Shown here: piece after piece, positions 9,156 to 20,117 of the stretch | Position numbering within the stretch: the first letter of the stretch is position 1 | Layout of the letters: the number at the start of each line of letters is the position of its first letter | Assembly (NCBI RefSeq): GCF_007827465.1 | Contig: NZ_VISL01000001.1 | Coordinates: 1,288,501 to 1,352,500 of the forward strand | DNA: 64,000 nt | From: Dokdonia sp. Hel_I_53 | Lineage (GTDB): Bacteria; Bacteroidota; Bacteroidia; Flavobacteriales; Flavobacteriaceae | Direction of reading: 5' to 3' | The notes under the pieces: generated by a model | The model's input: only the letters and a program-made list of their open reading frames with translations | Database searches by the model: none | Told to the model about the DNA's origin: nothing | Program-made: the position numbers and the translations under genes

Positions 9156-10066
9156 TCTCTTACTAGAGGAAGTGTACTGCACCTGAGTAGCCCTTCTTGC
9201 TTGGCTATTTCTGCATAAGGCACTTCCTCTACGGTCATTCCTTGGTTGCGAAGCCAGGTATTAAGTCTAGTAAAATTACGTTCTGATATTACAACTTCAG
9301 GAGAAATACTAAATATGTTTGAATTCATTTGAAACATTTCTTCTGAAGTAATATCAAAAATGTTCTCCTTACCATAATGATTCACAAGCCAATCATATTC
9401 GCTTTCCTGTAAAAAGCCATTTTTATGTAAGATAGCCTTTCCATTACCTACTGGCTGGAAACAGCAATCTAAATGCAGTGCATTTGTATAAGGGTCTGTA
9501 TTAGATTTGCGCAAATCAAAAGACTTCACCTTTTTGTTTGGGAATAAATCTTGAATCATCCCAACGGCAAGCATATTTGTTCTGGCAATAATATAATCTG
9601 GATAATCTTCACCTCTATAGGTGCCTATAAAAATGTGATCATCTGCTAACATGACATCACCTCCTTCTATGTGAGCCTCTTCTGGCAACCTAAATACATT
9701 GGTAGAAGGTATCTGTTTAATGACATGCTGTATTGCTTCTATTTCATCTTCCCTATCTGGGAGAATATTCGCTTTAAAAAACTTATCGTCAATCACGAAA
9801 CCAATATCTCTAGTAAAGATTTGATTCATATCTTTTACCAGTTCAGGTCTAAAAACTTCTACACCGTATTTATCAAATACCTGAGCCACAGCCTCCATTT
9901 CCTTTACCATATCCTCTTCTACTGGATAGGTTCCAGCTTTTATGTGCAAAGCACTTTTAGGATCGTAAGCTTCTTCTAGACTTGGCGTAGGACCATTACT
10001 GTTTGCAGTCCCTAGTATAACCGCTCTTAAGCGTGATGTTTCGTTATTTACGTTGAGTTTAAGCAT
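9152..10066 (-). CDS. Guanidino-group modifying enzyme (amidinotransferase/DDAH/arginine deiminase superfamily)
   Basis: 304 residues. The catalytic set of the superfamily is visible: HIEGGD at 132-137 (acidic residue), HLD at 198-200 (general base His), and the nucleophilic Cys at C296 in the C-terminal [16 protein letters not shown] near 84-90 is the usual substrate-binding strand. Members hydrolyse or transfer the amidino group of arginine, dimethylarginine or related guanidines. The exact substrate cannot be read from the sequence; it is often listed as dimethylarginine dimethylaminohydrolase-like. Convergent with purT, overlapping by 4 bp. Confidence 0.85.
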   Translation of the reverse strand: MLKLNVNNETSRLRAVILGTANSNGPTPSLEEAYDPKSALHIKAGTYPVEEDMVKEMEAVAQVFDKYGVEVFRPELVKDMNQIFTRDIGFVIDDKFFKANILPDREDEIEAIQHVIKQIPSTNVFRLPEEAHIEGGDVMLADDHIFIGTYRGEDYPDYIIARTNMLAVGMIQDLFPNKKVKSFDLRKSNTDPYTNALHLDCCFQPVGNGKAILHKNGFLQESEYDWLVNHYGKENIFDITSEEMFQMNSNIFSISPEVVISERNFTRLNTWLRNQGMTVEEVPYAEIAKQEGLLRCSTLPLVRD

Positions 10067-10135
10067 AATGTGAAATTACAAATTACTAAATTTTAAACCT
10101 TAAATTGAAAAGAAAAAAAGTGCTCAATTGTATAG

Positions 10136-10633
10136 TTATTTAATAGGTATCCACACCTCTTCTTGAGCGGTGGGATCGTCTGGACCTGGGTAGTTTGGGG
10201 GTAAATATTCAAAATGTGGACCATCAGCCAGTGTGTAGCTTGAGATTGGTAACCACTGACCATAAATATAATTTGCAAAAACTCCAAAATTATTGGCAGT
10301 ACCTACATAGTTAAATACAGCCCATTTACTTCTTGGTATTACAAACTGCTTTAAACCCACAGGAATATCTTCTCCACTATTTACTTCTACACCAGCCCAA
10401 CGAATAAATATTGTTGTTGGTAAAAAAGGGTCTCGTAAAAAATCATGGTGGTATTGCTGTATATTATAGCTACCATCAGTTTTTTGACCTTTAATAGATT
10501 TTTTTAAAGAATGAAATGTATGCCATAATTCTTGAGATTTATTCTCTTTTAAGCATGTTTTTATGGATAGTCCTGCAATAACCTTGACCGCTTCCGTAAC
10601 AATTTTTGGTTCTTGATAAATACGATTCTTCAT
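10136..10633 (-). CDS. GyrI-like / AraC effector-binding domain protein
   Basis: 165 residues made almost entirely of a GyrI-like small-molecule binding domain: an N-terminal strand with an AGLSIKT-type motif, a central PxxF region, VPRSKWAVFNYVG-like core strand (here VIPRSKWAVFNYVG) and the C-terminal YLPP then EEVWIPI motif. No DNA-binding domain is attached. Such stand-alone domains bind or hydrolyse hydrophobic ligands, or protect gyrase; which applies is unknown. Separated from neighbours by 69 and 90 bp. Confidence 0.82.
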   Translation of the reverse strand: MKNRIYQEPKIVTEAVKVIAGLSIKTCLKENKSQELWHTFHSLKKSIKGQKTDGSYNIQQYHHDFLRDPFLPTTIFIRWAGVEVNSGEDIPVGLKQFVIPRSKWAVFNYVGTANNFGVFANYIYGQWLPISSYTLADGPHFEYLPPNYPGPDDPTAQEEVWIPIK

Positions 10634-10677
10634 AATAGAATATCAATATTAAAAATTTAATCTCGGCAAAATGGCTC

Positions 10678-10705
10678 ATAAAAAAAGCGAGCTTAATAGC
10701 TCGCT
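10678..10705 (-). terminator. Rho-independent terminator of gltA
   Basis: Perfect 8-bp stem AGCGAGCT / AGCTCGCT with a TAAT loop; A run at 10679-10686 gives the U tract for leftward transcription. Confidence 0.9.
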
Positions 10706-10723
10706 TCTATAATATTGATTGAA

Positions 10724-12010
10724 TTATCTTTCAGAAACCTCTTTAAAATCTCTATAAGTCTCTCCCGTATACACTTGACGAGGTCTTCCTATAGGCTCTT
10801 TATTTAAACGCATTTCCCTCCATTGTGCGATCCAACCTGGAAGTCTACCTACAGCAAACATTACTGTAAACATTTCTACTGGAATGTCCAGTGCTCTGTA
10901 TATGATACCAGAATAGAAATCTACATTAGGATATAATTTTCGATCTACGAAATATGGATCTTCTAATGCTTCTTTTTCAAGTCCTTTTGCAATATCCAAA
11001 ACAGGATCTTCTATACCTAATTGTTTTAGAACATCATCTGCAGCAACTTTGATGATCTTTGCACGCGGATCAAAATTCTTATAGACTCTGTGTCCAAAGC
11101 CCATTAAACGAAAAGGATCTTCTTTGTCCTTGGCTTTAGCCATATATTTTTTTGTGTCGCCACCATCTGTTTTAATTGCCTCAAGCATTTCTATAACAGC
11201 TTGATTTGCTCCACCATGAAGTGGCCCCCACAAAGCAGAAATACCTGCAGATATAGATGCAAACAATCCAGCGTGAGCTGAACCTACCATACGTACCGTA
11301 GACGTAGAACAGTTTTGCTCGTGGTCTGCATGTAATATTAATAGCTTATCAATAGCTTCAATGATTTCTTTATCTACTTTATACTCCCCATTAGGTCTAG
11401 CAAACATCATCTTGTGGAAATTCTCCACATATCCAAGTGAGTTATCACCGTAATCTAGCGGCTGACTTTTTTTCTTACGCATTGCCCATGCCGCTAATAC
11501 TGGAAATTTTGCTAAAAGCTTAACAATGGTATTATACATATCCTCCTCAGATTCAACGTTTACAGAAGAAGGATTAAAAGCTATTAGAGCAGACGTAAGC
11601 GCACTTAATACTCCCATGGGATGTGCAGATTTTGGAAAACCATCTAAGATTTTCTTCATATCCTCATCAACATGAGATTCTGCTTTAATATCAGTATCAA
11701 ATTTCTCTAACTGTTCTTTTGTAGGCAACTCTCCAAAAATTAACAAATAAGCTGTCTCAAGAAAATTTGCCTTCTCTGCAAGATCTTCAATAGCATAACC
11801 GCGATACCTTAAAATACCTTTTTCGCCATCTAAAAAAGTGATTGCACTTTCACAAGATCCAGTATTTTTAAAACCCGGATCAATGGTAGTTACACCACCT
11901 GTAACTCCTCTTAAGGTTTTAATATCGATTGCTCTTTCTTGCTCAGACCCTGTAGTGATTGGAAACTCATAGCTTTTTCCGTCTATGTTTAGCGTCGCTT
12001 TATCTGTCAT
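10724..12010 (-). CDS. gltA: Citrate synthase
   Basis: 428 residues, same length as the hexameric Gram-negative type (E. coli 427). It condenses acetyl-CoA and oxaloacetate into citrate, the entry step of the TCA cycle. Active-site segments are present: PLHGGANQA (first catalytic His), GFGHRVYKNFDPR (second His and CoA-binding part), and NVDFYSG (catalytic Asp). The N-terminal ~40-residue beta domain (FRYRGYAIEDLAE preceded by DIKTLRG) is the type II form. It has its own terminator and a long upstream spacer. Confidence 0.97.
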   Translation of the reverse strand: MTDKATLNIDGKSYEFPITTGSEQERAIDIKTLRGVTGGVTTIDPGFKNTGSCESAITFLDGEKGILRYRGYAIEDLAEKANFLETAYLLIFGELPTKEQLEKFDTDIKAESHVDEDMKKILDGFPKSAHPMGVLSALTSALIAFNPSSVNVESEEDMYNTIVKLLAKFPVLAAWAMRKKKSQPLDYGDNSLGYVENFHKMMFARPNGEYKVDKEIIEAIDKLLILHADHEQNCSTSTVRMVGSAHAGLFASISAGISALWGPLHGGANQAVIEMLEAIKTDGGDTKKYMAKAKDKEDPFRLMGFGHRVYKNFDPRAKIIKVAADDVLKQLGIEDPVLDIAKGLEKEALEDPYFVDRKLYPNVDFYSGIIYRALDIPVEMFTVMFAVGRLPGWIAQWREMRLNKEPIGRPRQVYTGETYRDFKEVSER

Positions 12011-12242
12011 GTATGATTATAATTATATTTGGTAAGTACTTTTTTTCAAGAAATGCTAAATTACAAAAAAAGACTCGTCTTTTCTGGAGATATACCGTGA
12101 TAGTTGGTTAAATAATCATTAAAATAACTTGTCTATTCCTAGAAGTCTAAAAAGCTGATTATTTTAGCTTTTCAATTGTGCAGAATCAATTACTAAGTGT
12201 AAAAATGAAATTACAAGAATAGAGAGTATTCTCCATAATTCT

Positions 12243-12293
12243 TAAATTAAAAAGAGCGGACCTATAGCTTAAAAGCCAAATTGCCCGCCCTTT
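12243..12293 (-). terminator. Terminator-like hairpin in the gltA-eno spacer
   Basis: On the minus strand AAAGGGCGG (12285-12293) pairs with CCGCTCTTT (12251-12259), nine pairs including one G-U. The loop is 25 bases, and CTTTTTAATTT follows. It lies about 290 bp from the eno terminator and 240 bp upstream of gltA, so it does not end a known gene. Confidence 0.5.
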
Positions 12294-12412
12294 ACCCAAC
12301 TTAAAATTGTATTTGCTTGTTCATTCACTAACTTTGCAACTATCTAGCCGGATGTAATACTTTTTAATCAAATATTATTTAAGATCAAATAAACTTAAGT
12401 AGCATATAGTAC
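12249..12412 (-). ncRNA. Candidate small RNA upstream of gltA
   Basis: A promoter-like pair (TTG, 20 bp, TAAGTTTT; 12418-12448 on the minus strand) lies about 150 bp before the terminator-like hairpin at 12243-12293, giving a compact transcription unit without a protein gene. A 19-codon GTG frame (12269-12328) runs through it but has no supporting features. Similarity to any named RNA is not recognised. Speculative. Confidence 0.25.
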
Positions 12413-12417
12413 GTAAT

Positions 12418-12448
12418 AAAACTTATGTAAATGCTTTTTGTTTAACAA
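12418..12448 (-). promoter_or_regulatory. Promoter-like sequence in the gltA-eno spacer
   Basis: Minus-strand TTG (12446-12448), 20-bp spacer, TAAGTTTT (one mismatch to TAnnTTTG). Weaker than the rpsL and accA promoters. Confidence 0.3.
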
Positions 12449-12583
12449 CAGCAATGTACGTACTTTTTATCGTTAGTAAAAAACAAATTGGTAGGTTTTT
12501 TCCTACATTTATAAAAATTTAAATCTAAACTAAATAAAAATTACATTCGCATACATTATTGATAATAAATCTAAATTAATCTC

Positions 12584-12617
12584 AAAAAAAAAGAGCAATT
12601 TAGAAAATTGCTCTTTT
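12584..12617 (-). terminator. Rho-independent terminator of eno
   Basis: 13-bp stem AAAAGAGCAATTT / AAATTGCTCTTTT (12589-12601 with 12605-12617), 3-base loop, A run to the left for leftward transcription. Confidence 0.9.
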
Positions 12618-12635
12618 AGGTATGTTATAATTTCA

Positions 12636-13955
<1,320 letters not shown>

Positions 13956-14055
13956 CTATTTTGTTCACTATAAAAATTTATGTCTATATTATATTAGCGA
14001 CAACGATTGCGATATATCTATAGGATCTTTACTAAAATTAAGATATATCAAAAGT

Positions 14056-14086
14056 AAAAATCCCTATCAAATTGATAGGGATTTTT
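14056..14086 (-). terminator. Rho-independent terminator of carA
   Basis: Stem AAAAATCCCTATC / GATAGGGATTTTT around a short AAATT loop, directly next to the carA stop codon. Confidence 0.88.
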
Positions 14087-14087
14087 A

Positions 14088-15200
14088 TTACACTGTGACT
14101 TTTTTTATATTTTCAATAAATTGATCAAAAAGGTATGTCGCATCATTAGGGCCTGGGCTCGCCTCTGGATGGTATTGTACAGAAAAACAATTCTTACCTT
14201 TTATTTTAATACCTGCAACTGTGTCATCGTTAAGATGATAATGAGTTATCTCTACATCTGGATGAGCAGCAGCCTCCTCCTTGTTTATAGCAAATCCGTG
14301 ATTTTGAGAAGTAATTTCCCCTTTTCCCGTAACTACATTTTTTATAGGATGATTTATCCCTCTGTGTCCGTTATGCATTTTATAGGTTGAAATACCTTTT
14401 GCAAGGGCAATCACTTGATGACCTAAGCAGATACCAAAAAGAGGCTCATCTGCATTAATAATATCTTTTGCCACTTGTATTGCATTGGTAAGTGGCTCTG
14501 GATCTCCTGGTCCGTTGGACAAAAAATATCCGTCTGGATTCCATGATTTCATTTCCTCGTAAGAGGTATCGTAAGGAAAAACTTTTATGTAAACATCTCT
14601 TTTTGCAAGGTTACGAAGGATATTACGCTTTATTCCTATATCTAGAGCAGCAACCTTTATTGAAGCATTTTCATCCCCAAAAAAATAAGGTTCTTTAGTA
14701 GAAACTTTTGAGGCGAGTTCAAGACCTGCCATATTTGGGATTTTTTTCAATTTTTCTTTTAAACCTTGAATATTATCTACATCTGTAGATATGACAGCAT
14801 TCATAGCGCCATTATCTCTTATGTGTGCAACTAATGCTCTCGTATCTACATCAGATATTGCAAAGAGATTACTACTATCTAAAAATGATTCAAGTGATTC
14901 CTCAGCATCTTTTCTAGACATCGTGTAACTAAAATTTCTACAGATGAGTCCAGAAATTTTAACGGTATCTGATTCTGTCTCGTCATTGGTTGCACCATAA
15001 TTACCTATATGAGCATTTGTAGTTACCATTAACTGTCCAAAATAAGAAGGGTCTGTAAAGATCTCTTGATATCCTGTCATTCCAGTATTAAAACAAACTT
15101 CTCCAAAAGAAGTTGCTTCTTTATTTCCCACAGATTTTCCGTGAAAAATAGTTCCATCGGCAAGAAGAATGATTGCTGGACGTCTTGTTTGATATTTCAT
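14088..15200 (-). CDS. carA: Carbamoyl-phosphate synthase small subunit (glutaminase)
   Basis: 370 residues (E. coli CarA 382). It hydrolyses glutamine and passes ammonia to CarB for carbamoyl phosphate, feeding arginine and pyrimidine synthesis. N-terminal CPSase small-chain domain (GTIFHGKSVG, then CFNTGMTGYQEIFTDPSY), and C-terminal class I glutaminase with nucleophile Cys in FGICLGHQVIALA and the His/Glu pair in QYHPEASPGP. carB is not in the window. It lies downstream of rplQ but is separated from it by a strong terminator. A TATTTTTG box at 15234-15241 (minus) could be its own -7 element. Confidence 0.97.
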   Translation of the reverse strand: MKYQTRRPAIILLADGTIFHGKSVGNKEATSFGEVCFNTGMTGYQEIFTDPSYFGQLMVTTNAHIGNYGATNDETESDTVKISGLICRNFSYTMSRKDAEESLESFLDSSNLFAISDVDTRALVAHIRDNGAMNAVISTDVDNIQGLKEKLKKIPNMAGLELASKVSTKEPYFFGDENASIKVAALDIGIKRNILRNLAKRDVYIKVFPYDTSYEEMKSWNPDGYFLSNGPGDPEPLTNAIQVAKDIINADEPLFGICLGHQVIALAKGISTYKMHNGHRGINHPIKNVVTGKGEITSQNHGFAINKEEAAAHPDVEITHYHLNDDTVAGIKIKGKNCFSVQYHPEASPGPNDATYLFDQFIENIKKVTV

Positions 15201-15289
15201 AAATTTACATTTTTAGATGTATTAGGAGCAATACAAAAATAATTAAAATTCAATATGCCTAAAAGGCTTCTTAATATTTACTAGCCATA

Positions 15290-15325
15290 AAAAAAGGGAT
15301 TTGACAATTGTCAAATCCCTTTTTT
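15290..15325 (-). terminator. Rho-independent terminator closing the ribosomal protein run
   Basis: Perfect 18-bp inverted repeat AAAAAAGGGATTTGACAA and its complement, 23 bp past the rplQ stop. The G-C core flanked by A and T runs can work in either direction. Confidence 0.93.
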
Positions 15326-15348
15326 ATGTTACGACTATGTAATCATTT

Positions 15349-15819
15349 TTACTCTTCTTCGTTTGAAGCTTTAGTTTCAGTAGCAACAGGCTTAGCGTCT
15401 GCTTTCTTACCACCTCTACGAGTAGTTTTCTTCTTAGCAGGCTTACCAGCATTGTAAAGTTCGTTATAATCAACAAGCTCAATCATTGCCATGTCTGCAT
15501 TATCTCCAAGACGGTTACCCAACTTGATGATACGCGTATATCCACCTGGACGATCACCTATCTTAGCAGCTACATCTCTAAACAGTTCTGTTACTGCTTC
15601 CTTCTGACGGAGCTTAGCAAATACTAAACGACGATTATGAGTTGTGTCCTCCTTAGATTTTGTAATCATAGGCTCTACAAACTGCTTTAAAGCTTTAGCT
15701 TTTGCAACCGTAGTGTTTATTCTCTTGTGTTCAATAAGAGAACAAGCCATGTTTGCAAGCATAGACTTTCTATGAGCAGTCTTTCTTCCTAAGTGATTTA
15801 CTTTCTTTCCGTGTCTCAT
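15349..15819 (-). CDS. rplQ: 50S ribosomal protein L17 (bL17)
   Basis: 156 residues. The first ~115 match the conserved core ([45 protein letters not shown]). Residues ~122-156 are a Lys/Arg/Ala/Glu-rich tail absent from E. coli L17 (127 residues). Such tails are common in Bacteroidota. It is the last gene of the run, 99 bp after rpoA, with a palindrome in the gap. Confidence 0.97.
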   Translation of the reverse strand: MRHGKKVNHLGRKTAHRKSMLANMACSLIEHKRINTTVAKAKALKQFVEPMITKSKEDTTHNRRLVFAKLRQKEAVTELFRDVAAKIGDRPGGYTRIIKLGNRLGDNADMAMIELVDYNELYNAGKPAKKKTTRRGGKKADAKPVATETKASNEEE

Positions 15820-15900
15820 TGTGAGTTATTTTAACATCATCTTGCTCAATCTACCTCGTGTAGAGAGCAAAATATGACGAATTTAATTTTATGATTTGTA

Positions 15901-15916
15901 CGCTTTCGCGAAAGCG
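15901..15916. repeat. Dispersed palindrome CGCTTTCGCGAAAGCG, exact copy
   Basis: Symmetric out to 20 bp (15899-15918). It abuts the rpoA stop codon and sits in the rpoA-rplQ gap, inside the transcript. No U tract, so not a terminator. Confidence 0.95.
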
Positions 15917-15918
15917 TA

Positions 15919-16911
15919 CTAGTCTTTATCTAATTTATATTTTGCTAAATCCATTCCAAAGCTGAGGCCTTTAACATTTACAAGCTCTTCAAGCTCAGTA
16001 AGTGACTTTTTACCAAAGTTTCTAAATTTCATTAAATCATTTTTATTGTAAGAAACAAGATCTCCCAATGTTTCAACCTCTGCAGCTTTCAAACAATTAA
16101 GCGCTCGTACAGACAGGTCCATATCGATAAGCTTAGTTTTAAGCAACTGACGCATATGTAATGATTCCTCATCATACGTCTCAGTTTGTGCAATCTCATC
16201 TGCCTCTAATGTTATACGCTCATCAGAGAATAGCATAAAGTGGTGGATAAGTGTTTTAGCAGCTTCAGTAAGAGCTTCTTTAGGATGAATTGATCCATCT
16301 GTGATGATTTCAAAAACTAATTTTTCGTAATCAGTCTTTTGTTCAACACGATAGTTTTCAATACTGTATTTTACATTACGTATTGGAGTATATATAGAAT
16401 CGGTAAAGATTGTTCCAAGAGGTGCATTAGATTTTTTATTTTCTTCTGCTGGTACATAACCACGACCTTTTTCGATAGTAATTTCCATATTGAGATTTAC
16501 TTTCTTGTCCATGTTTGCTATTACCATATCTGGATTAAGCACCTGGAATCCTGAAATAAATTTCTGGAAATCTCCTGCTGTTAATTGATCTACTCCAGAA
16601 AGAGAGATTGTAACAGTTTCATTATCTATTTCTTCTATTTGTCTCTTAAAACGTACTTGCTTAAGATTAAGGATGATTTCTGTTACATCCTCTACTACTC
16701 CAGCGAGAGTAGAAAACTCGTGGTCTACACCTTCCATACGTACAGAAGTAATTGCAAAACCTTCTAGAGAAGATAGCAATACTCGACGCAATGCGTTTCC
16801 TACGGTTAATCCGTAACCTGGTTCTAAAGGTCTAAACTCAAATTTACCTTCAAAATCAGTAGAGTCAATCATAATGACTTTATCAGGCTTCTGGAAATTT
16901 AATATTGCCAT
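15919..16911 (-). CDS. rpoA: RNA polymerase alpha subunit
   Basis: 330 residues (E. coli 329). The N-terminal domain, which dimerises and assembles beta and beta', shows [24 protein letters not shown]; the C-terminal DNA- and activator-binding domain (~250-320) shows [16 protein letters not shown] and [12 protein letters not shown]. Both domains and the acidic linker are complete. It follows rpsD by 29 bp in the usual alpha-operon order rpsM-rpsK-rpsD-rpoA-rplQ. Confidence 0.98.
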   Translation of the reverse strand: MAILNFQKPDKVIMIDSTDFEGKFEFRPLEPGYGLTVGNALRRVLLSSLEGFAITSVRMEGVDHEFSTLAGVVEDVTEIILNLKQVRFKRQIEEIDNETVTISLSGVDQLTAGDFQKFISGFQVLNPDMVIANMDKKVNLNMEITIEKGRGYVPAEENKKSNAPLGTIFTDSIYTPIRNVKYSIENYRVEQKTDYEKLVFEIITDGSIHPKEALTEAAKTLIHHFMLFSDERITLEADEIAQTETYDEESLHMRQLLKTKLIDMDLSVRALNCLKAAEVETLGDLVSYNKNDLMKFRNFGKKSLTELEELVNVKGLSFGMDLAKYKLDKD

Positions 16912-16940
16912 ATCGGTTTTCTAGCTTTAGTGGTTATTTA

Positions 16941-17546
16941 TTACTTAGAGTACAGCTCGACGATGAACTGTGTATTGATATTTTCAGGTATTTGAAGACG
17001 TTGCGGTACTGCAACAAATGTTCCCTCTTTTTTATCATTGTTCCAAGTGATCCACTCGTAAACGTGATTTGCATTTTGCAAAGAGTTTGTAACTACTTCA
17101 AGTGATTTAGATTTTTCGCGTACTGCGATCACATCACCAGGTTTAACTTGAAAAGAAGGTATGTTAACAATGTTCCCGTTAACAGTAATATGACGGTGTC
17201 CAACTAATTGACGCGCTCCGCTTCTAGATGGAGAAATCCCCATTCTATATACTACATTATCTAAGCGGCTTTCACAAAGTTGTAATAAAACCTCTCCAGT
17301 AATTCCAGGAGCACGGTTTGCTTTGTCATACATGTTTCTAAATTGACGCTCAAGGATACCATATGTATACTTTGCTTTTTGCTTTTCAGCTAATTGTACA
17401 GCGTATTCAGATTTTTTTCCTCTTCGTCTGTTGTTTCCGTGTTGCCCTGGAGGGTAATTTCTTTTTTCAAAAGATTTGTCTTCTCCGAAGATTGCTTCGC
17501 TAAATTTACGAGCTATCTTAGTTTTGGGACCAGTATATCTTGCCAT
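16941..17546 (-). CDS. rpsD: 30S ribosomal protein S4 (uS4)
   Basis: 201 residues (E. coli 206). A primary 16S rRNA binder that nucleates the 30S body; in E. coli it also represses the alpha operon. The S4 RNA-binding domain lies at about 92-155 ([30 protein letters not shown]). The N-terminal zinc-finger cysteines found in some S4 proteins are absent ([12 protein letters not shown] in that place), so this is the zinc-free form. It is followed by rpoA. Confidence 0.97.
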   Translation of the reverse strand: MARYTGPKTKIARKFSEAIFGEDKSFEKRNYPPGQHGNNRRRGKKSEYAVQLAEKQKAKYTYGILERQFRNMYDKANRAPGITGEVLLQLCESRLDNVVYRMGISPSRSGARQLVGHRHITVNGNIVNIPSFQVKPGDVIAVREKSKSLEVVTNSLQNANHVYEWITWNNDKKEGTFVAVPQRLQIPENINTQFIVELYSK

Positions 17547-17628
17547 TTTAAATGTTTGTTGTGAGGGTGGTTAGAAATTAAGGTCAATCCTTTGCAAACC
17601 GTTCTCCCTCGATATATTAAATAAATTA

Positions 17629-18012
17629 TTAAACGCGACGTCTTTTTGGAGGACGACATCCATTGTGTGGCATTGGAGTGATATCTATGATTTCTGTCAC
17701 TTCAATTCCGCTATTATGTACAGCACGTATCGCAGACTCACGTCCGTTACCCGGTCCTTTAACATATACTTTCACTTTACGAAGACCCGCTTCGTGAGCC
17801 ACTTTTGCACAATCTTCTGCAGCTGTTTGAGCAGCATATGGAGTGTTCTTTTTAGAACCTCTAAAGCCCATTTTACCAGCAGATGACCAAGAGATTACAT
17901 CTCCTTTCTTATTCGTTAACGATACGATGATGTTGTTAAAAGAAGCAGTGATATGAGCCTCTCCTGTTGATTCAACAACAACTTTACGTTTTTTTGCAGT
18001 TTGCTTTGCCAT
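17629..18012 (-). CDS. rpsK: 30S ribosomal protein S11 (uS11)
   Basis: 127 residues (E. coli 129). Part of the 30S platform near the mRNA exit. Family signature [13 protein letters not shown] with downstream [17 protein letters not shown] at the C-terminus. It lies 9 bp after rpsM and 82 bp before rpsD; that gap shows no hairpin or promoter. Confidence 0.98.
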   Translation of the reverse strand: MAKQTAKKRKVVVESTGEAHITASFNNIIVSLTNKKGDVISWSSAGKMGFRGSKKNTPYAAQTAAEDCAKVAHEAGLRKVKVYVKGPGNGRESAIRAVHNSGIEVTEIIDITPMPHNGCRPPKRRRV

Positions 18013-18021
18013 TATGACTTA

Positions 18022-18396
18022 TTATTTAGTTGCTTTCTTCTTGTTAGCAACTGTTTTACGCTTTCCTTTTCTTGTACGTGAGTTATTCTTTGTACGCTGT
18101 CCTCTTAAAGGAAGACCTACACGGTGACGAATACCACGGTAACAACCGATGTCCATCAATCGTTTAATATTCAAAGAAACCTCAGAACGAAGTTCACCTT
18201 CAATTGTAAATGTACCAACAGACTCACGGATACGACCTATTTCGTCATCATCCCAATCTGAGACTTTTTTGTCTTCTGATACATTAGCAGCTGCAAGAAT
18301 TTCTTGAGCTCTACTCTTTCCGATTCCAAAGATGTAAGTTAATGCTATTACACCTCTCTTTTGTTTTGGGATATCTATCCCTGCAATTCTAGCCAT
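18022..18396 (-). CDS. rpsM: 30S ribosomal protein S13 (uS13)
   Basis: 124 residues (E. coli 118). Contacts the P-site tRNA and bridges to the large subunit. It starts with [22 protein letters not shown] and shows the signature [22 protein letters not shown] and a Lys-rich C-terminal tail that reaches the decoding site. It begins 5 bp after rpmJ ends. Confidence 0.98.
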   Translation of the reverse strand: MARIAGIDIPKQKRGVIALTYIFGIGKSRAQEILAAANVSEDKKVSDWDDDEIGRIRESVGTFTIEGELRSEVSLNIKRLMDIGCYRGIRHRVGLPLRGQRTKNNSRTRKGKRKTVANKKKATK

Positions 18397-18401
18397 AACT
18401 A

Positions 18402-18518
18402 TTAACCTTGTCTTTGTTTAAACCTAGGGTTCTTTTTGTTAATTACGTATAATCTGCCTTTGCGACGAACGATCTTGCAATCGGCACTTCTCTTTTTTAC
18501 TGATGCTCTTACTTTCAT
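18402..18518 (-). CDS. rpmJ: 50S ribosomal protein L36 (bL36), zinc-free form
   Basis: 38 codons read on the minus strand, beginning [15 protein letters not shown] and ending NPRFKQRQG before TAA at 18402-18404. The length equals E. coli L36. Of the four zinc ligands (Cys, Cys, Cys, His) of the C+ form only the second-position Cys remains, so this form should not bind zinc. Gene order infA-rpmJ-rpsM supports it. Confidence 0.95.
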   Translation of the reverse strand: MKVRASVKKRSADCKIVRRKGRLYVINKKNPRFKQRQG

Positions 18519-18536
18519 ATCAAGCTTATTTTCCGT

Positions 18537-18752
18537 TTAGTAACGGTACGTTATGCGAGCCTTTGACAAATCGTAAGGACTCATTTCTAATTTCACTTTA
18601 TCTCCAGGTAATAATTTTATATAGTGCATACGCATCTTACCTGAGATATGCGCTGTCACTACGTGACCATTTTCTAATTCCACACGGAACATTGCGTTAG
18701 ACAATGCTTCAATAATGGATCCGTCTTGTTCTATTGCTGCCTGTTTTGCCAT
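18537..18752 (-). CDS. infA: Translation initiation factor IF-1
   Basis: 71 residues (E. coli 72), a single OB-fold S1-like domain: [21 protein letters not shown], then [25 protein letters not shown]. It blocks the A site and helps IF-2 and IF-3 during initiation. Its first base overlaps the last base of the secY stop codon (TAATG), so translation is probably coupled to secY. Confidence 0.98.
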   Translation of the reverse strand: MAKQAAIEQDGSIIEALSNAMFRVELENGHVVTAHISGKMRMHYIKLLPGDKVKLEMSPYDLSKARITYRY

Positions 18753-20104
18753 TATGCTACTGCTTTACGGTTTTTACCAGACTTCATTAGACCATCATAA
18801 TGCTTGTTAAGTAAATAAGAATTTACTTGTTGCATAGTATCTATAGCGACTCCTACCATAATTAAAAGCGAAGTACCTCCATAGAATAGAGCCCATCCTT
18901 GTTGCATTCCTAATACATTTACTGCAATTGCAGGAAATATAGCGATAAGAGCAAGAAAAATTGAACCTGGTAATGTTATTTGTGACATTATTCTATCTAA
19001 ATATTCAGCAGTTTCAGAACCAGGACGTATTCCTGCTATAAAGCCGCCGCTTCTTTTTAAATCATCTGCCATCTTATTAGTAGGTACCGTAATCGCGGTG
19101 TAAAAATAAGTAAAGATGATGATAAGTAATGCAAAAACTAAATTATACCAAAATCCGAAAATATTATTTCCAAAATTTGCCTGCAACCACGTTCCAGCTG
19201 ACGTCTCTGCTAAAAAACTTGCTCCTCCTATCAAGCCTGGTACAAACATTATAGCTTGAGCAAATATGATAGGCATTACCCCAGAAGCATTAAGCTTCAA
19301 TGGTAAAAACTGACGACTACCGAAAACATTTTTTTCATAAGCGCCTGTTGCAGTTCTACGAGCATAAGACACTGGCACCTGACGTACTGCCATAACTAAT
19401 AGAATACAAAGCAGAATAATTACAAACCAAATCACTAATTCAATTAAGATCATTATAAGACCTCCATTGGATTCAGTAACACGTGCCACCCACTCTTGAA
19501 CAAAAGATATTGGCATTGTAGCGATAATACCCACCATTATAAGTAATGAGATTCCGTTTCCAATTCCCTTATCTGTTATTTTCTCTCCAAGCCACATTGC
19601 AAATACACATCCTGTTACTAATATTAGAACAGATGATATATAGAATGTAGGTGTTAAGCCCATTACAAAGGCAGATGATGGAACACCTAGCGCAGGAAGT
19701 GCAGCTAAATATCCAGGTGCTTGTAATAAGCAAATGCCTATAGTTAACCATCGAGTAATCTGATTGATTTTACGACGCCCGCTTTCACCCTCTTTTTGTA
19801 ATTTTTGCAAATAAGGAATCGCTATCCCCATCAATTGCACAACAATTGAAGCAGATATATAAGGCATAATACCAAGCGCAAATACAGAAGCATTTGAAAA
19901 TGCTCCACCTGTAAATGCCGCTAGTAAACCTAATATTCCTTGATCTGTACTATCTTGAAGACCTCCTAATTGTGAAGCATCAATACCAGGTAAAACTACC
20001 TGTGCGCCAAAACGATATACGAGGAGAAGTGTGAGCGTAAGAATAATTCTATTCCTTAACTCATCAATCTTCCAGATATTCTTTATTGTATCTATAAATT
20101 TCAT
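18752..20104 (-). CDS. secY: Protein translocase subunit SecY
   Basis: 450 residues (E. coli 443) with ten membrane-spanning segments. The channel of the Sec translocon in the inner membrane. Conserved marks: [15 protein letters not shown] start, [24 protein letters not shown] (plug and TM2), [10 protein letters not shown], and the cytosolic C5 loop with the SecA/ribosome-contacting Arg ([17 protein letters not shown]). Directly follows rplO (13 bp) and overlaps infA by one base. No adk or map gene is interposed. Confidence 0.98.
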   Translation of the reverse strand: MKFIDTIKNIWKIDELRNRIILTLTLLLVYRFGAQVVLPGIDASQLGGLQDSTDQGILGLLAAFTGGAFSNASVFALGIMPYISASIVVQLMGIAIPYLQKLQKEGESGRRKINQITRWLTIGICLLQAPGYLAALPALGVPSSAFVMGLTPTFYISSVLILVTGCVFAMWLGEKITDKGIGNGISLLIMVGIIATMPISFVQEWVARVTESNGGLIMILIELVIWFVIILLCILLVMAVRQVPVSYARRTATGAYEKNVFGSRQFLPLKLNASGVMPIIFAQAIMFVPGLIGGASFLAETSAGTWLQANFGNNIFGFWYNLVFALLIIIFTYFYTAITVPTNKMADDLKRSGGFIAGIRPGSETAEYLDRIMSQITLPGSIFLALIAIFPAIAVNVLGMQQGWALFYGGTSLLIMVGVAIDTMQQVNSYLLNKHYDGLMKSGKNRKAVA

Positions 20105-20117
20105 CCTCTTGTATCGA

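Larger units (their letters stand above)
12011..12635. other. 625-bp spacer between gltA and eno
   Basis: Longest stretch without a protein gene in the window. It holds the eno terminator at its right end and the possible small-RNA unit described separately near 12249-12412. The part nearest gltA (12011-12240) is A/T-rich and shows no promoter of the TAnnTTTG type, no hairpin with a U tract, and no convincing short gene. Confidence 0.6.

Noticed and set aside
12269..12328. GTG-started 19-codon frame in the gltA-eno spacer
   Set aside because: No ATG, no start context, and it runs into the terminator-like stem; chance cannot be excluded at this length.
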